From: JAGLOK01 sp023139005
GTDB lineage: Bacteria > Bacillota > Clostridia > Christensenellales > UMGS416
Direction of reading: 5' to 3'
NCBI GenBank assembly: GCA_030637745.1
Contig: DAOWFX010000133.1
Location: 1 to 11,932, forward strand
DNA: 11,932 bases
The first letter of the stretch is position 1; every line of letters begins with the position of its first letter. This document shows, one piece after another, positions 6,941 through 11,932 of the stretch. A program made the position numbers and the translations under genes. Below the pieces are notes generated by a model. That model had not been told where the DNA came from. It made no database searches and worked only from the letters and a program-made list of their open reading frames with translations.

Positions 6941-9900
6941 GGTCATCACCACCTATTATACGTTCTTTTGCTTGTGCAGGGTCTAGCTCAATATTTTCAT
7001 CATGCATATTAATGTCTTTTCTGCAGATGGCGCTATAGTCACAATAGGTACATGCAGACTCTGTTTTGTTTTTTACAGGAAAGACAGGAATTAAGCCGCT
7101 ATCGATGTTATTGAGCAAATCTTTTGCAGTATTTCTTGAATGATGCAATACTTTTTTAAATCCATTTTTTGAAATATTATCTTGATATTGTTTGAATGAT
7201 CCATCTTTTTTTAGAGACGCCTTGATGAGAGTTGAGCTTCCCTGTTGTAATATGTTTTCATCTAATGCGGTGATATTCTCCGCATCATCAACAAATAATC
7301 CCTGCATCTGGTCTTGTTTATATCTTTGAGTGTCTTCATCAATAAATCGATGGGATACTGGAAAGTAGAACACACCGGATGCTTGGACGCCAGGGTTTTT
7401 ATCCAAGTAGGCATCCATATAAATAAACAATTGCAACTGTCTACCGGATAGAATCTTACTATAGTCAATTTTTTTGATAGATGACTTATAATCAACGATG
7501 CGTGCAAGCGAGCCTTGTTGTGTGCTCGCTGTATCTAAGCGATCCACCTTTCCTGTGATCTGCACTTTGGTGCCGCTATCTAGTGTGATGTCAATGGGAC
7601 CCAATGCTCTACCTTCTCCAAATGCTAATTCTTGTTCTTGTGGGATGAAGGTGGATTTTCGAAGGTGGTCTGCATATACAAGTGCACCATGTTTTGCAGT
7701 TTTAATTAAACTACTTGCTTGATATATTCCTTTACCGTCACGCGATAGTCTTTGGTTGTCAAAGTTTTGTGCGATGATTTGCGCTTCATCTTCCATGATA
7801 GTTTCTATCTCGTTGTCATTTAATGTATTGATATCATTTTCGCTAAGTTTTTGACCCAAGCGCTCCATCGCTTCGTGTAAGAATGCACCTTCGCCTGCGG
7901 GTGTGATGTCATCTTCCGGGTCACCTGCGGGACGTAATGCATACTTAACCATATATGAAAAGGGACAGCTTGCATACTGCTCCAATTGAGAAACAGATGA
8001 AATGATAACATTATCTTTCTTGGGTGCGATGTCGCACACTTTTTGTTGTGGGCTTGCAAAGATCTTCATGGTATCTAATGCATCGCTTTTTTCAGGATGA
8101 TGAATTAGTGCAGATACTGCCTGTTCCCATCCATCGGGCGCCATTCTACCATCTCCAATTGCGCCAAACGCAGTTGCGGCGGTTGACAGTGCTGCAGCCT
8201 TTGATATCAATGAATTAATGTGTGCACTGCGAGTTGTGATTGCAAACATCTCCTCAATCTGGGTGCATATCATCGAAGGTAGGCGTGTATCTGTTGTACC
8301 CGATAGTGGATAGCTGATGTGGAGTGCATCAGAAGGTGTGGTCAGTGCTTGATAGATGAGATAGTCATTGGCAGCCCTTTTGGTTGAAGGCGCCTTTTTG
8401 ATATCGATACCCTGTCTATACAAAGCATCCAAATCATTGTCATTGAGTATAGCATTTTCAGAGGCCAACATAGGAAGGCTACCTTCATTTGCACCCAATA
8501 CCATGAGCACTTTAGTTTTTGCAAGCTTTGTTCTTCCTAGCTCACCAATGAGTACTTCATCCGACGATACGGGTAGTATACCGATTTGTGTGCTGATGAA
8601 GCTTTCCTCTAGTGCAAAGAGCACTTCTTCCAAGGACATGATATGACCTTCAAACAATGCATACAATTGTTCTAGAACTTCAATCATAGTATTCCAAGCT
8701 TGTGCTGTTTGTGCGGCGTATTTTTGCAAATCCTGCGCCAGCAGTGACTCTTGTTCATCTGTGAGGGATTGCTTGAGCTTTGCAATATCCATCATTTCGT
8801 ATATTTTCTTAATATGGTCTGACGCAGGAAGTTTTGCATCGGTGAGAACACCTAGTGGTGCAAGCAATGTATCTTTAATTCGGTTTATATTTTTCAGATC
8901 ATACTTCTTGGCACCACGCAATAGCTTTCTATCAAACAGATAATGGTCGATCGCGTTGTCGATAATGTAGTCTTCAAATAAAATCGCATCTTCATAATCA
9001 ATCCCTGCATAACCACTTTTGAGTATTGCTAGGATATCATTTCTGTTGTAATGCGATATTATTGCAGAGATACAAGACAATAGATAGCTTACCGCTGGAT
9101 GTTGAGACATGGCTTTTCTTTGGTGGGTAAAACATGGGATGTTGTATCGTGCAAAGATGCGCTCTAGAAGTGGTCCATATTCGTTGAGACTGCCACAGCA
9201 TAATATGGAGATATCATGAAAATTGATTGTATATTTACTTTGCTTGATGATACTTAGGATATTACATGCGGTGTACTCTGCCTCTTGAAGCATATCGTTT
9301 GCAGCGGTGATGGCAATAGCAGATTCTCCTTGATAGACCTGCGGATAATTTGCATAGAGGTTCTTTTCTAAATGGCTTATCGAAGGGTGCTTTTTCACAT
9401 GGGGTGAAGATGCTTTTTCGATATTGTAGGATGCATCGGTTTTCTTTGCAAACTGTATGATATCTTCTATCGCCTTTTTCCCTGAAAAGAAAATGCTTTC
9501 ATCAGTACCCACAGGAGCATTCACACAAATGGTCATATTACGTGACAGCATAAATAGTGCTTCAAAAACGCGCAGATCTTGTTGTGTGAACTTGTCAAAA
9601 CCATCGATGAAAAAATGAGTTTTAGTATATTGTTGTGCACGTGGGAGAAGATCAATTAAGAAGTTAATCTTGTCATCTGCATCCATGTAGTCTTTATCAT
9701 GTAAAAATGTATCAAAGGCTTCATATAGCTTGGAAAGGTCAGAGAGCTTTTCGATGTTTTGTGTAATATTCTCTGTAGCACTATGGATGTCTTGTGGTGT
9801 AATATCATACTTTTTAAGATCTCCAATGAGTTCTGCAAGCCCTGTTGCAAATCCACTGAAAGAGATTGCTTTTGAAAATACCTTTAGTTCATCTTGAATG

Positions 9901-10196
9901 GATAGTGCTACTTGACGCATCACCGCAGCTTTTCCTCTGCTGTCGATAATCTTTTTATGTGGTGCATGTAGGGTAGTAAATATTTGAAGGGCTAGGCGCG
10001 TAATGCTCATCACATTGACAGAAAGATATCCATTGTTTTGATTTGAGGCAATTAGTTCGCGCTCTGCTTGCAGTGTAAACTGTTCGGGTACAATTAACAA
10101 AACCTCTTTATTTTGCACGCCGAGGACATTGATCAATTCATATAGTTTTGCGCTCTTTCCACTTCCGGCGCGTCCTGTGATGATGGTAATGGGCAT
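6933..10196 (-). CDS. addB: ATP-dependent helicase/nuclease subunit B (AddB)
   Basis: Partner of AddA in the break-processing helicase-nuclease; in Bacillus this subunit carries Chi recognition, the second nuclease and an Fe-S cluster. It has 1087 residues. Walker A GRAGSGKS (8-15) is intact, which separates it from streptococcal RexB. The four Fe-S cysteines are visible: Cys744 in YASCPFSY, then Cys1049, Cys1052 and Cys1058 in ACTYCDYSAIC. The nuclease motifs between them are FLHEAMERLG (His774), GKVDRLD (Asp885), VDYKSS (Asp902, Lys904) and QLQLFIY. I start at the ATG at 10196, behind GGAGG, rather than at an in-frame TTG seven codons upstream that overlaps the ribosome site. It is the first gene of an addB-addA pair, the usual order in Bacillota, with its own promoter. 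Confidence 0.96.
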   Translation of the reverse strand: MPITIITGRAGSGKSAKLYELINVLGVQNKEVLLIVPEQFTLQAERELIASNQNNGYLSVNVMSITRLALQIFTTLHAPHKKIIDSRGKAAVMRQVALSIQDELKVFSKAISFSGFATGLAELIGDLKKYDITPQDIHSATENITQNIEKLSDLSKLYEAFDTFLHDKDYMDADDKINFLIDLLPRAQQYTKTHFFIDGFDKFTQQDLRVFEALFMLSRNMTICVNAPVGTDESIFFSGKKAIEDIIQFAKKTDASYNIEKASSPHVKKHPSISHLEKNLYANYPQVYQGESAIAITAANDMLQEAEYTACNILSIIKQSKYTINFHDISILCCGSLNEYGPLLERIFARYNIPCFTHQRKAMSQHPAVSYLLSCISAIISHYNRNDILAILKSGYAGIDYEDAILFEDYIIDNAIDHYLFDRKLLRGAKKYDLKNINRIKDTLLAPLGVLTDAKLPASDHIKKIYEMMDIAKLKQSLTDEQESLLAQDLQKYAAQTAQAWNTMIEVLEQLYALFEGHIMSLEEVLFALEESFISTQIGILPVSSDEVLIGELGRTKLAKTKVLMVLGANEGSLPMLASENAILNDNDLDALYRQGIDIKKAPSTKRAANDYLIYQALTTPSDALHISYPLSGTTDTRLPSMICTQIEEMFAITTRSAHINSLISKAAALSTAATAFGAIGDGRMAPDGWEQAVSALIHHPEKSDALDTMKIFASPQQKVCDIAPKKDNVIISSVSQLEQYASCPFSYMVKYALRPAGDPEDDITPAGEGAFLHEAMERLGQKLSENDINTLNDNEIETIMEDEAQIIAQNFDNQRLSRDGKGIYQASSLIKTAKHGALVYADHLRKSTFIPQEQELAFGEGRALGPIDITLDSGTKVQITGKVDRLDTASTQQGSLARIVDYKSSIKKIDYSKILSGRQLQLFIYMDAYLDKNPGVQASGVFYFPVSHRFIDEDTQRYKQDQMQGLFVDDAENITALDENILQQGSSTLIKASLKKDGSFKQYQDNISKNGFKKVLHHSRNTAKDLLNNIDSGLIPVFPVKNKTESACTYCDYSAICRKDINMHDENIELDPAQAKERIIGGDDHE
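6949..6954 (-). promoter_or_regulatory. Ribosome binding site deciding the addA start
   Basis: The minus strand reads AGGTGG here, eight bases before the ATG at 6940. The ATG at 6946 would be only two bases away and the GTG codons lie inside the site, so it supports the 6940 start. It lies within the last codons of addB, so ribosomes ending addB can restart on addA. Confidence 0.6.
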
Positions 10197-10200
10197 TGTT

Positions 10201-10205
10201 CCTCC
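10201..10205 (-). promoter_or_regulatory. Ribosome binding site deciding the addB start
   Basis: GGAGG on the minus strand, four bases before the ATG at 10196. The site falls inside the frame opened by the upstream TTG at 10217, which argues that the longer form is not used. Confidence 0.7.
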
Positions 10206-10240
10206 AAAATGCGACAAGGTTTGTTTCTTCTTCTTTCATT

Positions 10241-10269
10241 ATTATATCATTAATGTTGGTGATATATAA
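10241..10269 (-). promoter_or_regulatory. Promoter of addB-addA with extended -10
   Basis: On the minus strand a perfect TATAAT (10246-10241) is preceded by TG one base upstream (10249-10248), the extended -10 form. A weak -35, TTATAT (10269-10264), lies 17 bp upstream. Transcription would begin near 10234, leaving a leader of about 37 bases before the addB ATG. The extended -10 would explain why the poor -35 is tolerated. Confidence 0.6.
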
Positions 10270-10313
10270 AGAGAACACATACGTATATCCGATTACATCA
10301 AAGATTTGTTTAA

Positions 10314-10344
10314 CAAAAAGACAACCTCGATATGAGGTTGCCTT
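10314..10344 (-). terminator. Intrinsic terminator of the right-hand operon
   Basis: In minus-strand RNA, AAGGCAACCTC pairs with GAGGUUGUCUU around a five-base loop (11 pairs, one G-U), and the downstream arm runs into a short U tract. It stands 13 bp after the stop of the 23-residue frame and about 45 bp before the addB -35, so it separates the two minus-strand operons. Confidence 0.75.
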
Positions 10345-10357
10345 ACACATTCTTTAT

Positions 10358-10429
10358 TTATGATATTATGTTGAACACATAGCCTGCTACATCATTTATT
10401 TTCATAATGGTGTTGCTGGTGTTTTTCAT
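10358..10429 (-). CDS. Possible 23-residue peptide, unknown function
   Basis: A very short frame starting MKNTSNTIMKIND and ending YVFNIIS. I do not recognise it. In its favour: AAGGAG (10440-10435) lies five bases before the ATG, as good a ribosome site as any in this window; the frame starts 19 bp after the stop of the two-helix membrane protein; and a terminator follows directly. It would be the last cistron of the operon. The C-terminal half is mildly hydrophobic but too short to call a membrane helix. Against it: with this length, a chance frame cannot be excluded, and it could be the truncated start of a lost gene. Confidence 0.45.
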   Translation of the reverse strand: MKNTSNTIMKINDVAGYVFNIIS

Positions 10430-10448
10430 AATGTCTCCTTGTATTTGA

Positions 10449-10670
10449 TCAAATAGGAATGATGCCCTTCATGATCAAAAATCCGATAACTGCAGCGATT
10501 GCCAATACAACCAGGATTACCTTCAAAAACTTAAAGCTGACTTTTATAATCAGGACAACAATGACCGCAATGCCTAATAGCCATATGATATCGCTAAAAT
10601 TAAACGCCTTGAAGTCTCCCGCTCTAATCTTGTCCCATATTTGATATCCTTTGAAAATTGCCTCATCCAT
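10449..10670 (-). CDS. Small two-helix membrane protein, unknown function
   Basis: A 73-residue protein with a charged N-terminal part (MDEAIFKGYQIWDKIRAG, 1-18) and two nearly adjacent hydrophobic segments, about 25-43 (IIWLLGIAVIVVLIIKV) and 48-66 (LKVILVVLAIAAVIGFLIM), separated by a short KFLK turn. This suggests a hairpin in the membrane with both ends in the cytoplasm. I know no family for it. I start at the ATG at 10670 because AAAGGAG lies seven bases upstream; an upstream ATG nine codons earlier overlaps the preceding gene and lacks a ribosome site. That AAAGGAG overlaps the stop codon of the NTF2-like gene, so the two are likely translated together. Confidence 0.72.
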   Translation of the reverse strand: MDEAIFKGYQIWDKIRAGDFKAFNFSDIIWLLGIAVIVVLIIKVSFKFLKVILVVLAIAAVIGFLIMKGIIPI

Positions 10671-10681
10671 ATATATCTCCT

Positions 10682-11071
10682 TTATACTCGTACACACTTC
10701 ACGTGCTTTGTAGTGCTGGGGTCTAGTCCAATGATGTGAGTGACCTTACCCCATTTTTTTGTGAACGTTATGATACGTATACTTTTTTTATCACCACGTT
10801 TTACTATTATACAACATTCCTTGATGGTTTTTAATAGAAAGATTTGCTTAGGGTAGTATCCTGTGTAGATATCCAATTTCTCATTATCATTTACTGTTTG
10901 TTTATATCTTGACTGTTTCTCCAGTTCCTCGATGACTTTTTTGTTTCCATTGAGGACATATAGAAAGTCAAAGCTTTGATAGATACAATCTGTGTGCAGC
11001 TTAGCAATCAGAGATGAAAAATCACCATGATTGTAGCATAACCCAAATTGTTTATATAATTCATATTTCAT
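10682..11071 (-). CDS. NTF2/SnoaL-like small protein
   Basis: A soluble protein of 129 residues. The N-terminal third has the look of an NTF2-like fold: a first helix with YNHGDFSSLIAKLHTDCIY (13-31), then SFDFLYVLNGNKKVIEELEK, matching the family pattern of an acidic 'DF..l...l..d..Y.S....l.Gk..i...l'. Such proteins are small cone-shaped domains that act as enzymes, binding domains or partners of other proteins, so the fold does not give the role. The rest is beta-strand-like and Lys-rich. The ATG lies 11 bases inside the end of the epimerase-like gene, and the start codon has only a weak AGAAGA site, which points to translational coupling. I rate the fold as probable and the function as unknown. 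Confidence 0.65.
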   Translation of the reverse strand: MKYELYKQFGLCYNHGDFSSLIAKLHTDCIYQSFDFLYVLNGNKKVIEELEKQSRYKQTVNDNEKLDIYTGYYPKQIFLLKTIKECCIIVKRGDKKSIRIITFTKKWGKVTHIIGLDPSTTKHVKCVRV

Positions 11072-11932
11072 TAGAATATTCTTCTAGATATTGTTCAACT
11101 TCTTTTTGTATTCCGTCTGAGAATGTATGTGGCCTGTAGCCAAAGTCGCGTGTAGCATCTACATAGGAAAAGTTTTTGTCCTCCATCATGCGTTGCACTT
11201 GTTCTACTGAGATGAGTGCACCTTTGGAGATTTTATTATATACTACAGCAGCAAATAGAGAAAACCATATAGGAACTTTTACATTGTATACTTTTTTTCC
11301 TAAAGCGTCCTCTACAGTGCGTATAAGTTCGATATATTCAATCGGATATTTACCCGCAAGGTTATATTGCTTATTTTTTGTGGTTTCCCAGTTATCTATT
11401 ACATCATAGTATGCATCGCCTAAATCCCCTGCATGAACAGGTTGCATTAGGTTTTTGCCATTTCCGAATATGGGGAAGAATCGATGTGTATTCAAGTAAT
11501 CAATCAGCTTGTACATGTTTCTGTCTTTCTTGCTGCCATAGATCATGGTAGGACGCAGTATGGTAATATTCATATCGCTATTTTCATCCAGTATGGATTG
11601 TTCAATGGCGATATACTCTGCAGATGCGCTTTTAAAGCGTGAGAACATTCCTGTGGTGTGTACCAGAATGATGTTTCTGATGCCCGCTTTTTTTGCAGCA
11701 GTGATGACATTACTACTTTGATAGATGCTAGCGATGTGCAAAACAAGTTCATAGCCTTTCATTTCTTTTCTTAAGAAAGCCACATCATTGAGGTCACCGT
11801 ATGCTTTTGTGATGTTGAGGGATGCATCGTCGAGGATTTGCATATCGCTTTCTTTTCGTACGACACATTTGATATTTTCTTGATGCTTTTCTTTTCCTAA
11901 TCTTCTGACAAAAAAGCCACCGGTATGACCCG
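11061..11932 (-). CDS. Atypical SDR / NAD(P)-binding epimerase-like protein (5' end outside window)
   Basis: About 290 residues are visible; the frame is open to the right edge, so an internal ATG at 11843 is not the start. The first codons read GHTGGFF, a Rossmann dinucleotide loop in which the third Gly position is Phe. Later blocks fit extended/atypical SDRs of the NDUFA9-like type: LVLHIAS, ILVHTTGMFSRF, ILRPTMIYGSKKDRNM, FFPIFGNGKNLMQPVHAGDL and YNLAGKYP. The usual catalytic YxxxK appears as YIAIE, so Lys is replaced by Glu. It may be a binding or regulatory NAD(P) protein, or a reductase using other residues, rather than a classical sugar epimerase. It is the most upstream visible gene of an operon with the NTF2-like protein, whose start overlaps its end. 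Substrate unknown. Confidence 0.85.
   Translation of the reverse strand, partial: GHTGGFFVRRLGKEKHQENIKCVVRKESDMQILDDASLNITKAYGDLNDVAFLRKEMKGYELVLHIASIYQSSNVITAAKKAGIRNIILVHTTGMFSRFKSASAEYIAIEQSILDENSDMNITILRPTMIYGSKKDRNMYKLIDYLNTHRFFPIFGNGKNLMQPVHAGDLGDAYYDVIDNWETTKNKQYNLAGKYPIEYIELIRTVEDALGKKVYNVKVPIWFSLFAAVVYNKISKGALISVEQVQRMMEDKNFSYVDATRDFGYRPHTFSDGIQKEVEQYLEEYSNEI

Noticed and set aside
7262..9856. Further frames of 60-92 codons inside addB on both strands
   Set aside because: They overlap conserved AddB regions in other frames, with biased composition and no independent start signals.
10271..10284. Possible LexA (SOS) box before addB
   Set aside because: GAAC is present (10273-10276) but the second half is ACGT, not GTTC or a close form, so only half a site is seen.

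Overview
The window looks like part of the chromosome of a low-GC Bacillota (Firmicutes), most likely a Clostridia or Erysipelotrichia relative. The evidence is AT-rich DNA, strong AGGAG-type ribosome sites, overlapping gene ends, and an AddA/AddB helicase-nuclease pair of the Bacillus/Clostridium type (AddB keeps both its Walker A and its iron-sulfur cysteines). I cannot name a genus from the sequence alone.

Layout. Positions 1-2896 (+ strand) hold a tight operon: a TetR-type regulator cut by the left edge, an ABC ATPase, and two related ABC-2 type permeases. The genes overlap or lie 14 bp apart, and the arrangement matches drug exporters of the kind annotated as fluoroquinolone exporters (Rv2686c-2688c type). 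Positions 2891-3210 (- strand) are not empty spacer. They encode the C-terminal end of a sulfatase that is broken by an in-frame TGA and by one extra copy of an 8-bp tandem repeat. Its stop codon and that of the last permease share one palindromic hexamer. Positions 3211-3454 are non-coding as far as I can tell, with a perfect 13-bp hairpin in the middle. Positions 3455-10196 (- strand) are addB followed by addA, with an extended -10 promoter ahead of addB. Positions 10314-11932 (- strand) are a second operon, read from right to left: an atypical SDR/NAD-binding epimerase-like protein (cut by the right edge), an NTF2/SnoaL-like protein, a two-helix membrane protein and a possible 23-residue peptide, closed by a clear intrinsic terminator just upstream of the addB promoter.

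How the genes work together. The regulator probably represses the exporter genes behind it. AddA and AddB form one heterodimer that processes double-strand breaks for RecA loading, and all motifs needed for helicase, dual nuclease and Fe-S functions are visible. The right-hand operon is linked by overlaps and short gaps, so its products are probably made together, but no pathway can be read from it.

I found no RNA gene, CRISPR array, complete mobile element or defence island. The least expected content is the decaying sulfatase tail and the two small proteins of the right-hand operon.
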